Shown one piece after another: positions 42,512 to 53,592 of a stretch of DNA of 64,000 nucleotides. The number at the start of each line of letters is the position of its first letter. Position 1 is the first letter of the stretch. This DNA comes from Sporothrix humicola (taxonomy: Eukaryota; Ascomycota; Sordariomycetes; Ophiostomatales; Ophiostomataceae). The position numbers and the translations under genes were made by a program. The notes beneath the pieces were generated by a model. That model was given only the letters and a program-made list of their open reading frames with translations. It had not been told where the DNA came from and did not search any database. The stretch spans positions 372,001 to 436,000 of the forward strand of contig WNYE01000018.1 in assembly GCA_021396245.1 (NCBI GenBank). The letters are read 5' to 3'.

Positions 42512-43423
42512 TCACACACACTCCCGGATGGCAAAGCCGCCCATGTGGATCATGACCGGCGAGACGTGGAGATACACTCTGCACGTAATGGCCGTCTGCG
42601 TCGTGCCCTCCTCCGCCGTGAACTGGAACTTGTTCGGCGGCATAAATATGTTGACCTGCGTGATCTGGGACAGGTCAATGGTCCAGGCCGTCGGGCTGGG
42701 ATCATCGTAGGCGCCGTTGTTGTTGATCCAGCAGACAATATGCTCGTTGCTCAAGTAGTTGGACAGGGCAATGGCAAGTTCAAACGAGTACAGGTGGCCG
42801 GCCGTCGTCAGGCCCGCAATGGTCGTCTGGAAGTATTCGTAGCCGGCCAGAGGGCTGCCTTGAATCGTGCCGACGTTGAGGCAATACGTATAAATGTTGC
42901 CGCAGCCCCCGCCGAGCGAGTATTCGACGGCGCCCGCTCCGCCATTCGACCCATGGGTCCACGGGTTGAAGTCATCGCCGCCAGGCAAAACGTTGCGGGT
43001 GCAGATCGGGGGACGAATAGATGGCTCTGGAGAGGCAGACGGCGAGGAAACGGAAGACGGTTCGACGGAGGACGAAGATGGGGAAGCTGACGGTGAAGAG
43101 ACGGAGGAGACTGAGGAGACGGAAGAGACTGAGGAGATGGAGGAGATGGAAGAGGCCGAAGAGGCCGACGAGACCGACGAGACCGACGAGACCGACGAGA
43201 TCGAAGAGTATGATGAGATTGATGAGATTGACGATTCTGATGAGACTGACGATGGCGATGGCGACGGCGACGACGAGGGAACTGATGAAGCAGACGATAC
43301 AGAAGAGGCTGAAGATGATGGCACTGGGACAGAAGAGGATGATGAGCGAGACGGCCGGCAACGAGAAGCTGAAGCCAGGCCAGCCCATGTGGCGGCGAGG
43401 TAGACGGCTGTGGTGAATCTCAT
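42512..43423 (-). CDS. Secreted Ser-rich protein with six-Cys C-terminal domain (family member 2), 303 aa
   Basis: Single exon. The signal peptide is M-R-F-T-T-A-V-Y-L-A-A-T-W-A-G-L-A-S-A, followed by the family motif S-R-C-R-P-S-R. Residues about 25-135 are a Ser-rich stalk with S-S-V/S-S-I/S-S-P repeats. The C-terminal domain begins at C141 (I-C-T-R-N-V-L-P-G-G) and has six Cys, in order near GGC-G, TYC, IVCWI, ITCRV and RECV. Compared with member 1 the stalk is about six times shorter, while the domain length is similar. Probably a wall-associated or secreted binding protein; the ligand is unknown. No GPI tail. Confidence 0.82.
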   Translation of the reverse strand: MRFTTAVYLAATWAGLASASRCRPSRSSSSSVPVPSSSASSVSSASSVPSSSPSPSPSSVSSESSISSISSYSSISSVSSVSSVSSASSASSISSISSVSSVSSVSSVSSPSASPSSSSVEPSSVSSPSASPEPSIRPPICTRNVLPGGDDFNPWTHGSNGGAGAVEYSLGGGCGNIYTYCLNVGTIQGSPLAGYEYFQTTIAGLTTAGHLYSFELAIALSNYLSNEHIVCWINNNGAYDDPSPTAWTIDLSQITQVNIFMPPNKFQFTAEEGTTQTAITCRVYLHVSPVMIHMGGFAIRECV

Positions 43424-45609
43424 GATGCTGGTTGAATTTGGTCACGATGTTGATATGTTTACGGTGTCAACAGAGAATTTCCGCTGGCAGAAACAAGAAA
43501 TCAAGATCAGAAAGTCAAACAGGCGGCTGAACAGACAGATATATGATTTCTCTTCGGATGGTAATGAGAGGGACCAGAACGACAAAACTACTTTGTACAG
43601 GCAGAACGTAGTAAATCGTGTGTGCACAAACCTTCGGACATGGAAATTAAGGAAGCTTTAGAAAAGAAGCTTAACTTTTGCCGAGCCCCAGCAAAGAGGT
43701 AAAGTCGAATCTAGACCGTTAATCTCTTCCTGGTTTCACAGTTTTTACACTCGTCTCGCTACACTCTACGCTGGTTCTTGGGCCAAGACCAATATCCAAG
43801 CAAGCCACATTGCGAACTATGCCGTTTGCTGTCTTCAGCCTGACCTTGGCATTGAACTGTGGCTTGAATTGGTTCAGGCAAACAAGGATACTTGTGCGCG
43901 AAGTACAATGCAAGTAAATTCCTTTTTGAACTGAAAAAAATCATGCACACCTGATGGTATCTCAGCATAATTTTGTGCGTAAAATAAGGTTTTGGGGACA
44001 TCGTGGAGGCCGTTGGGGGGTCAGACGTAAGTCGGAGACACCTCCGGGCCGGCAAGGAACGGGAATTGGCGACATAGTGAGGCGTCAAGAGTCACAAAAA
44101 AAAAGTCACTAGAATGGGAACAAAATCCAGAGAACGCGTGGGAAGAAGAATTTCAATATATCAAGATGAAGAGAGAATTTTGAATTAACAAACTTGGCTG
44201 CCATCCAACAGCACATTGAAATCTACAACATGCTGTGCAGTGCATCGATCAGCACACCACAGCTTTGTCGATCTTCGATCCAACAAAGGTCACATCCCGT
44301 ACGAAACTGTTGGTAGTTTAACAATTGGCAATTGTTAAAATGTTGTGAATGAACTATTCGAGAAGCGTCAGTTTTGTCTTTATCGTTTTCCTTTCCACTC
44401 TCGCCAAATCAATAATTGCGCTATTCCCAGGGCGGACTCAAAAATCAATAGTTTTCCCAAAAGGAGTCTCTCACCAAAGAATAGCGCTAATACGACAAGA
44501 CAGGGGCCTGATCAGGGCCAGACCGTGCCAAGGCTCGCACAGCTACCGCCCTTTTGGCCAGGGGAAAGGGATGTCAGCAACAATATGACGAGAAAAAAAA
44601 ATGACGGCCAAGGCTGGGCAGGGAGATGTTGTAGAAATACAAGTCAAAAGGGAGACCAAAACAAGTGGGTGCTCACGCGGTGAGGGTCGAAGCTCAGGAC
44701 AAGTCTCATAAGAAAATAATTGAGGGAGAATTATGAAAAGATCAACAATCCGCGTTGTGGTTGATCTTTTTGCTCTTCCTGCTCTTCTTCAACATTTTAG
44801 ACACACTTCGGCTACAGTGGAAACCACGTTGCTGCCGATCGGTGGAGAGCCCTGTAAAGAAGGGTCCAGGCCTAGACCACAACAAATGCTGGTCTTTTCT
44901 TAGCAATGCCGCGTCCTGTTTTCTGGGCAGAAAAGAGCCTCATCCAATTTCGCGTCGGGCGAGAGTCAGCGTGAAGAGAGAAGTCGGATGCTTGACGAAT
45001 GTTCTCACCAACTTGTACATCCTCACATCCGCCCCTTGTCTTCATCCCATGTTGTCTGTTGTCACTTTCGCCCGTTCCCGCCCATCAGCCCCAAGTCAGA
45101 GAAACCCCTGTATTTTGTATTATCAATGCAACCCCCCCCCTTATGCAGACGCAGTCATACGACAATATTAGATAGGATTTGCGTCCATTACCGTATTTTT
45201 CCAATAAACGTTGACGCCGAGGATATATGATTGGTGGATGGACAAGAAATGAATTGAAAACATTGAACACTTCGACTCGACAGTATTGATCACATTGAAC
45301 TCGTAAATCGTGTGTCTCCTTTGCTTTTCATTTTTCATTTTTGTATTTCGTTATTGACAGGGAAAACATGAAGATAAAAAAGACAGGACAATAGCACACA
45401 TTCTAAAAGTGATTAGAATATAAAAGAGAAGTACCAAAAAAGAAGTATCCAAAAAGATGAGTAAAATGTGAGAGGCAGAATGAGAAGAAAAAAAAATAAA
45501 AGTGTAAAGAGTGTAAAGAGTGTAAAGAGTGAATGACTCTGGTAAATATTAGACAAGAGTTACCGAGTAACTTGTTATCCAAACATCAACTCTCGACTTC
45601 GTCCGTCGC
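43424..45609. other. 2.2 kb gene-free region
   Basis: Promoter of member 2 at the left and 3' flank of member 3 at the right. A 10-bp tandem repeat lies at 45501-45531. A pyrimidine stretch with C9 is at about 45130. No gene recognised. Confidence 0.45.
45501..45531 (+). repeat. 10-bp tandem repeat GTGTAAAGAG
   Basis: Three consecutive copies of GTGTAAAGAG, followed by a partial fourth, about 80 bases beyond the stop codon of serine-rich member 3 on its 3' side. Confidence 0.75.
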
Positions 45610-46407
45610 TTAACAGTCCAGGACGTATTTGAAGTCGTTGAAAGCAATGTCGGCGGCGCCTGTGGTGGTGCCCGAGCAGAAGAAGGACGTCGTGGCGGCC
45701 GAGGCGGTGAACTGCAGCGAGATCTTGTTGAAGCCCGAGGCCGTGAGGTCGAGCGCCTTGGAGACGGTCGTGGCGCCGCCGATCGTGCAGGTGATGTGGT
45801 CGTCGGCGGGGGTGCCCGACTTGTAGTCAAAGTCAAAAGTGAGCGTGTAGCTCGAGGCGGCGACGGTGCTGAGCGAGAAGCCGACAACGAGGTTGTTGTC
45901 GGCGGTCGTGATAAACTCAACGCACTGGTTGGTCGAGGCCTCGCAGCTAGTGGACTGGAGGGTGCCGGTGCCGGCGTCAATGCTGAGGACCCAGTTGTCG
46001 GAGTTGGCGACCAGGTTGGCGTTGCTGCCAAAGAGGTTGGCCGAGTTGGGGCCGCAAGTGCCCGAGGGCGAAGCAGGGGCCGACGAGCTGGGCGAAGCCG
46101 AGACGGAAGCCGAAGCCGAAGCGGAGGCCGAGGCAGAAGCCGACACAGACGCCGACACAGAGACGGACGACGGGGCAGCCGAGCCGAACGACGAGGCCGA
46201 CTTGGAGACCGACGAGGGGACGGCCGAAGCAGAAGCAGAAGCCGAAGCCGAAGCCGAAGCCGAGCCAGAAGCAGAGGCCGAGCCAGAAGCAGAGGCAGAG
46301 GCCGAAGCAGAGACGCCCGACGAGGTCGACGAGGGCAAGTTGGGCTTGCACTTGGCGGCCGAAGCAATGCCGGCGCAGAGCAGGACGACGAACTGAGTAG
46401 CCTTCAT
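45610..46407 (-). CDS. Secreted Ser/Ala-rich protein with six-Cys C-terminal domain (family member 3), 265 aa
   Basis: Single exon. The signal peptide is M-K-A-T-Q-F-V-V-L-L-C-A-G-I-A-S-A, followed by A-K-C-K-P-N-L-P-S-S, the family N-terminal Cys motif. The stalk (about 25-115) is S-A-S-A-S-A dipeptide repeat rather than S-S-A. The C-terminal domain begins at C118 (T-C-G-P-N-S-A-N-L-F) and carries six Cys, near TSC, QCVEF, ITCTI, FFCSG and a terminal L-D-C. Beta-strand-like alternation (S-Y-T-L-T-F-D-F-D-Y; K-I-S-L-Q-F-T-A) is clear. Domain architecture and spacing match members 1, 2 and 4. Function unknown. Confidence 0.83.
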   Translation of the reverse strand: MKATQFVVLLCAGIASAAKCKPNLPSSTSSGVSASASASASGSASASGSASASASASASASAVPSSVSKSASSFGSAAPSSVSVSASVSASASASASASASVSASPSSSAPASPSGTCGPNSANLFGSNANLVANSDNWVLSIDAGTGTLQSTSCEASTNQCVEFITTADNNLVVGFSLSTVAASSYTLTFDFDYKSGTPADDHITCTIGGATTVSKALDLTASGFNKISLQFTASAATTSFFCSGTTTGAADIAFNDFKYVLDC

Positions 46408-47674
46408 TTTGGTGGAGGTTGGTGATGAATTAAAAATTACTGGTGAACCGTGTATGTAAATATCTTTCGAGTCGTTGCTAATTGTCTGTAGCAGAGATCA
46501 GATGTGGTGATGGTGGCCGAGGGATGGTCGAAAATAATCAAACGAATGTGTGCCTACTCCAGAAAAAAGAGCACCAAGAAGATGGGCGAAGCGAGGGCAT
46601 GGGCAATCATCAGAATATATATCTACTTATACACGAACAAACACATAATAAAAATAACACGGACTGGCACACTGCCAGAGACAGTGGACGTCTGGGCATT
46701 CCTTCTTCAGGATGGGAAAGGGAAATATGGAGACACCGGAGGAGTCTGGAGGTAAGTCGCATAGAGGACGGCTCCGTAAAAATGGAACAGAAATGGGAAT
46801 GGAGTAAAATGGAGTCGTACTCCGTGGAGGAGCTGAAGGAGTGTGTGCCTGTCAGCATGGCCTCACCCTTGCGTGGAAGGAAAGCGTGGAAAAGTAGAAG
46901 TACACAGATGTCGTTTGGTTCATCGTACGGAGTTTGCACGCGGAGGAAAAGGAAATGTACAGTGAGATACTTGGGACGGCGTGTTGGGACGAGAGCACAA
47001 AATCGTAAAGCGATAAAATAACCTTATGACGGGCGCGTGGAAATCATTCACCAGAATTGGCTGCAGAATGGTCACAAAAAGACAGAAAAGGATACAAAAA
47101 GAGGGTGTTTGCTGTCGTATTTCCACGATGTTGCATTCTGCAAGAGGCACGCTTCCTATTCGGGAACAGAGTGCGGCCAATGTGTGTGGGTTTGGGTATG
47201 CATTTGGATGTGGCTCTGGGCGTGTCTTGGGGCGTGTGTGGGGTTCGTGAGCATAGGGAGGAAGAGAGACAGAAAAAAAGACTGCAAAAACGACAGGAAG
47301 ATGCTCAGAGGCTCATAAAATCAGAAAAGGGTCCACTCCCGTGTCTCTCTCTCCCTGCGCCCTGTTTTCCTCCTTGAGAACGTGCAATATTGGCTCCTGT
47401 CTCCCAGCCATGCATCGATAGGTCGAGTCGAGCTGGGTTGAGTGATGCTGTCACTTTTAATTCTTGACCGGGGAGTGTGGGCGAACCGCCGACTTTGTGG
47501 CTTTTGCCAGGTCTCTTCCAGCGAGTCACGTTCGACCAGGATGTCTCTCTCTGCTTTCTTTTTTTATTTTTGTGTGTTTTTTATTCTTATTCCTTGCAAG
47601 ACATGCCGCATGGCCCATGCTTTTGGAGGGAGTTTGGAGAAGGAGTTTGATTATGGTGGCGTGCAGACGTCAAA

Positions 47675-47708
47675 AGGAAGGAAAACAGGAAGGAAAACAG
47701 GAAGGAAA
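47675..47708 (+). repeat. Purine-rich tandem repeat GGAAGGAAAACA
   Basis: About three copies of an 11-12 bp unit (GGAAGGAAAACA). Simple slippage repeat in non-coding sequence. Confidence 0.7.
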
Positions 47709-48955
47709 TAGGGAAATTGGCGATGACAGGCAGTTAACAGGATCTTCCTTCAAAATGCTCACAATACGGCATGACGGCCTTGAAAAACGTGTGCAGAAAT
47801 AGTTAGTGGCTCGGCTCGGCTGAAGAAAAGTTGTTGGAAAAGATGAAGAACAGAGACAATTGTAAGACATCAAGTATTAGAAAGGCTGAGCTCCGTGTAA
47901 ATGGTGTTGAGGTCGTCGACTTTTTCTTCTTTCGACGAATTTTGGTTGAGAAGCGTGGAAATGGCGTGGCTAGACACACTAACAGCATTCTTGAGGACTC
48001 GACTGACAGAAGTTGACACAAGACACAAGACAACTCAAGCGGCAGCAAGCGGCAGAGAGGTGCAAGCGAACGCATATTAAGCTCAGGCAAAAGAATTCAA
48101 CCCAGATTTTGAAGAATGATTATGACGACAATGACTCGAAAAGAGAGAAGTATCTCCAGACGTTGACATCGTTGACATTTGAAAATTAAACAGTCGCTTC
48201 ACCAACATTCTTCACGTTTTAGCTTCATCCATTGTTTTCATCGCCCATTGTTCTTTCTTTCATGCCTTTCTTTTTTTCGTCTTTCATCTTCATCATAAAA
48301 GTTGTGCTTCAGTCTGTATGCACACTGCATGTTGTCGCTCGTAGCGGATTCTGGCGCGTTCCTGGCGAGCGGGTCTTGGCAGCATGCAGGTACGGCCTGG
48401 GGCCTGGGCGTTGTGGTGGACTGCCAGTAGGAGTGGGATTCGAGGGATGCCACACGAGGAAAACGGGCAATAGGGGAGCGGGCGGCAAAACAGCAAAGAA
48501 AGGGGGAATGAAGGCAGTGCCGTGATAATATCACATGGGAGACAACCTAATAAACACTGATTGAAAACGTGGAGGCACGGAATGGCGGGCGAGCAACGGA
48601 AATGTCAAGAGACAGATGAATAGCGGGCGCAAAGACACGCAAAGACCCATAGACGCCCAAATGTCGCTAAATCTACTTCCTCATTTTCATCCCAATCCTC
48701 TCCTCCCAGATCCTCTGAAGATCCTCCTGCCTGGAAATTTGACAAAATGTCAGCTTCCTGCGCTCTGCCCGGTACCTGGATTTACTGAGTATATTAAGTA
48801 ACTCTGTGTGCCTTTCCTCCTTTTTTACTCCCCTTTCTGGGCGCATCCGCAGGAATCAGGATTGGCCGCTGGTAGCAATAAAATGGGACGCAAAAGGCTT
48901 GAGTGATTCCTTCCAATACCACCACGCCGGAAAGGAGACGGAAGTGACCGTGCAG

Positions 48956-48958
<3 letters not shown>

Positions 48959-48988
<30 letters not shown>
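48959..48988 (+). repeat. Long poly(A) tract
   Basis: An essentially uninterrupted run of about 30 A. Similar tracts occur at 34052-34070 and 35690-35720. No flanking target-site duplication or retroelement body was recognised. Confidence 0.8.
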
Positions 48989-48990
<2 letters not shown>

Positions 48991-49779
48991 ACAACAAAAA
49001 GGGTCTCAGCGCGAGCACATGGAAAGTACTGCCACGGCATACTCCGGCCAACAATGGATTCGACCGATACGAGCATATCGGATTGGGACTCTCCTTTTCT
49101 GGTTCGTCGCGTTTCCTCTCATCGCGTTCCTTTTTCCTTTTCTTTTCGCGTCTTTGTCATCCCCGTCGACGGTTGAAGAATTTTAGAGACGTCAATGCAT
49201 CATTGATGGAACCAGACAAGCAAATGCAAGGATCTAAAAATACAAGGGCACCGCTGCTAAATTCTAATTATTCCGTCGCCTTACGACAACTCTGCAGCCC
49301 TATGTGAATGCCCCTGACCACGGGTAAGAGCCTGGCCAGACCTTTCCCCTTGTCCTTTTTATTTTTGACAGGCCTTGCAGCTTGGCAGACGGTACAAATG
49401 AAGCCATGGGGGCCAACAAAAGCCTCAAAATCTAGCCTTGTGAGAGTGGTGCTGCAGTGTTACTAACTCGCAATATATCAAAAACACGGGGATGGAATAG
49501 ATCAAAATGAAGGAGAGCACTGTTATTATTTTGGTCAATTTTGCCATGAAAGTAAAGAATAGTTTACCATTTTTATGTACGATGTAAACATTATTTTAAA
49601 TATTATTTTAAAGTCAACTCTAAAAGAAAAGGAAAAGGGAGAAGTAAGGCTTTGGGGCACAAAAACATTCATTGACAAAATACAAACACTATTTTGTTAA
49701 ATAATCTATTATTATTCACTTCTTGGATTTTTTGAGTCTTTTCCTCTTTCATTCGCGTCTCTGCTGTAAGAGCATTGCC

Positions 49780-50793
49780 TTAGCTCACGGTCACCGGACA
49801 ACCGTACCTCACCATCGAAAAGCTCGTCATCGAAATCACCACGTCGGCCTGCGTCAACACGCCTGTGCACACAACCGACAGCTGCGTGTCGTAGGGCGGC
49901 GTAAAGAACATGCCCAGCGAATACCAGTTCCCCGGTGGGCCCGTGTCGGCGTCGAGGTCAAACTGTGACGACACCGCCAGCCCATACGTCGGCGTGGTCA
50001 CTGCACACTGAAACTGCTTTGAGGGCGCCTCCAGGGTCGTGCTGACCTTGACCGAGAAACTCCAGCGGTAGGTGGCGGACGGGACGGGCGTGAACTTGTA
50101 GGTGTAGCCGTACGTGTAGGGGACGGGAAGGCCGCTCGACGGGTTAAAAGTTGACGTGTACGTGATGCAGTCGTTGTCGTTGGTAGCACCGGGCGGGCTG
50201 CAGGTTCCCAGCGTATATCCGCCAAAAGGTTGCGTGACAAAAGTCCAGTGATTGTTGGGGTTGTTGACGAGATCCGTGTCGTAGCCAAGAAGATTGACGC
50301 CGCAGGCCTGAGTGGGAATAGACGGATGGGAAGAAGACGATGAAGCCGGGTGAGACACCGAAGACGGTGGTGATGAATGAGATGAGGACGGCGGCTGCGA
50401 TGAAGATGGAATGGACGAAGATGAGGGGACAGGCGAGCTTGAAGAGCTTGGGAGGGAAGAGGACGACGAAATCAGCGACGAGGATGAAGCTGGAGACGGC
50501 GACGAGCTCGGAATGGGACTTGAAGCCGAGGAAGAAGGAATGCTCGACGATGAGGATGGTGATGACGGAGCACTGGAGAGGCTAGATGGACTCGATGGCG
50601 AGACAGGGCTGGACTCAGGAGAGGAAGAAGGCGACGCTGAAGACGATAGAATCGAACTTGACGGCGAGGAAACGGATGCCGCGACTGAGGATACCGAAGA
50701 GATTGACGATGACGATGGGCGTGATGGGCGGCAGCGAGAAGCATCAACCAGGTCAGCAGCCCAGAGAAGGGCAAACAGGCCAGAGACCTTCAT
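49780..50793 (-). CDS. Secreted Ser/Pro-rich protein with six-Cys C-terminal domain (family member 4), 337 aa
   Basis: Single exon. The signal peptide is M-K-V-S-G-L-F-A-L-L-W-A-A-D-L-V-D-A, followed by S-R-C-R-P-S-R, the same motif as member 2. The stalk (about 25-160) is Ser-rich with many S-S-P and S-S-S. The C-domain starts at C164 (A-C-G-V-N-L-L-G-Y-D-T-D-L-V-N-N-P), closely matching member 1 (E-C-G-V-N-L-L-T-S-N-T-D-I-L-A-N-P). The six Cys follow at L-G-T-C, D-C-I-T-Y, F-Q-C-A-V, V-V-C-T-G and Y-G-C-P-V. Members 1 and 4 are thus the closest pair in the C-domain although 35 kb apart and on opposite strands. No GPI signal. Function unknown. Confidence 0.83.
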   Translation of the reverse strand: MKVSGLFALLWAADLVDASRCRPSRPSSSSISSVSSVAASVSSPSSSILSSSASPSSSPESSPVSPSSPSSLSSAPSSPSSSSSIPSSSASSPIPSSSPSPASSSSLISSSSSLPSSSSSPVPSSSSIPSSSQPPSSSHSSPPSSVSHPASSSSSHPSIPTQACGVNLLGYDTDLVNNPNNHWTFVTQPFGGYTLGTCSPPGATNDNDCITYTSTFNPSSGLPVPYTYGYTYKFTPVPSATYRWSFSVKVSTTLEAPSKQFQCAVTTPTYGLAVSSQFDLDADTGPPGNWYSLGMFFTPPYDTQLSVVCTGVLTQADVVISMTSFSMVRYGCPVTVS

Positions 50794-51978
50794 TGTGAGT
50801 TGTCTACAACGAAATAAGACCGTCGATTAAAGAGACACGAGTCACAAAGTTGAGATACAGTACTCCAAACTCAAAAAGTAGATGAAAAGCCAAGAGATAA
50901 ATCAATCGAGTTTCTTATTAAAAGGGACTGGAGAGATCAAATACGATGGAAACCTTGGTGGCTCAACAAGGCAGACAGGCCTCGGAGAATTTACACTTCA
51001 AGATTTTGCGGCTGGCAAATTCGGGTGTGCACCACGATGCATCGAGCTTAGTATCGTCGCCTTTCGTGTGTATGTGTGCATCGTCGCTATTTTTCTTCTT
51101 TTGTGGCTTGCTTCTGGGGTCCTTGCATTTATTGGTTTGAAAGAGGGTGGTAGGTTGGAGAGCTCGGATTCAACTCTGGAAAGGAGGTGTTTTCCAACTT
51201 GGAAAAAACGTGCTGTCAACGCCTTGTTCCCTTATTTTCAATTGTTTCGGTTCAGTCGTGATGCCTTTTTTAAAAATGCATTTTATTCCATCATCATCAT
51301 TTCCATCACTTGGCAAGAAGAAGCTTTTGCTTCCCGTCTTGGAGAGGCACTCGGCGTACTAAGAAAATAACGTTAAACCCAGGCGGGGATTTTGACGTCT
51401 GTTTTGGGGGTCTGTCGTTGCATGGGGGCCGCCTTATTGATATTGTCTAACCAGACACGGCCTTCAAACGAAACTATTGGAACGGTCGAGACCAATTCCC
51501 TCTCCTGCCTGCACTTTTGATTCGAAGAGAAACGAGTCGCATACGACGTATGAAATTCGAGTGGACGATAGGTGATCAGAAAGAGGCCGGCAGAGACACA
51601 CATCTGGTTCTACTGTGTAAAATCAATATTGAAAACGCAGAGACGTCGCATCGAGTAAGTAAGACGAGGGTAAATCGTGAAGCAGATAGGCTCAAGAGGA
51701 ACAACATCAATTGATTTGAGAGGAGCGCCAATGATATTAAGTGGCGTTTTACGAGGCGCTCAAAGTTGATAAAAGCTTTGGGGCGGCGCCTCAATCTGCA
51801 TAACACAATGTGAATAGGGAGTACGGCGTAGTCCTGTTATTATCATAATTCTGCGACAAGACTACTTTAACTGATGATCTTGAGTCGTTGATATCATGTA
51901 TCCCAAAATCCCGACCTGGTATTTGAAGAGTTCGTTGGGCTTTCCCACTACAATAGCGTCTTCTACACACAAGACCCT
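50794..51978. other. Intergenic region
   Basis: Promoter of member 4 at the left; the right side is 3' flank of the DAL5-type permease. A 162-codon frame at 50882-51370 looks random. Nothing else supported. Confidence 0.45.
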
Positions 51979-53592
51979 TCACACAGAAACTTTATCATCC
52001 TTGCCGGCGACAAGCACCTGCTCGCGAGATAAACCAGCCGCCTCCGAGTCTGTTGACGGCCGCCGTGCAGCCTCGGCCGCTGCCTTTCGTCGGTCACGGA
52101 CAACCATGTACTGAATAGCAAGGACGGCAAATATGGCGGCAATCACCAGCCCAAATGTGGTGGGAAAGCCACGGCGAAAGGTCGGGGCTGTCGTCTGCGG
52201 AAAGATAACAATGGGCAGCCAGGCGGCGACGGCATACTGGAAGCCGTTCATGCTGCTGATAACGACGGCGCGCTGTTCATTGTCGCCGGCACAGATCTCA
52301 TTGGCCCATGTGTAGCTATGATGTTAGTGACGATTCATATGGCTAGAGTGACGGGAAGAACTTACAATACGGCCGTCATCAGCTGAATGTTGACGGTCAA
52401 AAAGGCAAACTCGAGGAGACGGATGTTGGACGACCAAAAGGCAAGAATGCCATTGGGGACGAGGGTCAGGATGAGTGGAACAAGCACAAAGGTGAACCGG
52501 CTGCCAGTGTAGTCGGACAAGAAGCCCCAGAGGACGACACAGAAACCGGAAATCAAGGATGTGCCAGTCGGAATCAGATTACGGTCGGCAACCGAGAAGC
52601 CCTCAGACTTGAGCCAGATGCCAAAGTAGCCGTTGCCGCCACAGGATTCGCCATAGAGCTACACAGTCAGTAAGGATAGGGGATTTAAAATATCAGAGGG
52701 AAACCCAACTCACCACATAGCCGAGTGTAAAGAGGTACCACTTCCACGACGACAAGATCCGCTTAAAGGTGGCCAGGTTGATTTTGGCGGGCGCTGCTTT
52801 TCCAGCCTTGTTGACCCGATCGATGGCCAGCTCCTTCTCGGCTTGGGTCAGGTAGAAAGCTTGCGTGCGATATGGCGTGTCGGGCAACAAGAAAAACGTG
52901 GCAATGCCGACGGGGACTGTCATGCTTCCGCAGACAATGTACAGCCATCGCCATCCAGCCAGACCGTGAACGCCGTTCAGATTCTTGTACACGGCTGCCT
53001 GCATATACCCACCAAAAGCCGTTCCAAGAGGGGCCGTCATATGGAAGAGTGCAATCCGTTTGGCCGTCTCCGTCTTGGTATACCATGTGCCCAACAAGTA
53101 CAGCATGGACGGAAAGAAGGAGCTCTCAAAGAGGCCTACCAGAAACCGGAAGGCATAAAGCTCGCTTGTCGAGTGCATCCCGGCCTGAGCAAACGTCCAG
53201 ATACCCCATCCAACCTCCATCGCCGTCAACCACAGCCGAGGGGGCACTCTCTGGATGATGAGCGTGCTGGGAATCTGCATGACGGCATAGGCCACCGTGT
53301 ACGCCGACGTCGCATAGGTGTACTGGTTGCCGTACATATGCAGATCTTCTTGGAGACCCGAGACGTAGGCATTGGCCAAGTTGCCCTGGTCGAGATATTT
53401 CATGAAAAAGCCAAGGCAGCCCACGGTCAAAATGGCCCAGTCAAGCTTCCAGAGCAGCTGGCGTTCTTCGGGTGATTTCAAGTGTGTGTCCGTGTCCCAG
53501 ATAAAAGACCGGAACGAGCGTCTAGGGGTTTCTTTCGGAGCGGCGTCCGCCGTGGCCGTGGCCGCGTTATCGGGAGCCGTGTTTGTCGCCAT
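51979..53592 (-). CDS. MFS permease, DAL5/pantothenate (FEN2/Liz1)-like, 502 aa
   Basis: Three exons: 53592-52714, 52658-52366 and 52315-51979 (1509 nt in frame). The family (anion:cation symporters) imports organic anions such as allantoate, pantothenate and nicotinate. Family marks: W-K-L-D-W-A-I-L at the start of TM1, F-M-K-Y-L-D-Q-G-N-L-A-N-A-Y-V-S-G after it, D-L-H-M-Y-G-N-Q-Y, then P-S-T-L-I-I-Q-R-V-P-P-R in the TM2-3 region, and L-P-D-T-P after TM6. The second half opens with L-Y-G-E-S-C-G-G-N-G-Y-F-G-I-W-L-K, similar to pantothenate-type members. Both termini are hydrophilic and cytosolic. Substrate assignment within the family is tentative. Isolated from neighbours by over 1 kb on either side. 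Confidence 0.87.

Larger units (their letters stand above)
46408..49779. other. 3.4 kb gene-free region
   Basis: Promoter of member 3 at the left, including TATAAG on the minus strand near 46630. It holds GGAAGGAAAACA repeats at 47675-47708 and an A-tract of about 30 at 48959-48988. AT-rich sequence lies at 49540-49720. Frames of up to 179 codons (46482-47021) have no family-like features and were not called. Confidence 0.45.

Noticed and set aside
45796..46425. Frames on + strand opposite serine-rich member 3 (Glu/Ala and Arg/Gly repeats)
   Set aside because: Antisense shadows of Ser-Ala repeats; the minus frame has signal peptide and conserved Cys.
46482..47021. 179-codon + frame
   Set aside because: Looks random; within the promoter region of serine-rich member 3.
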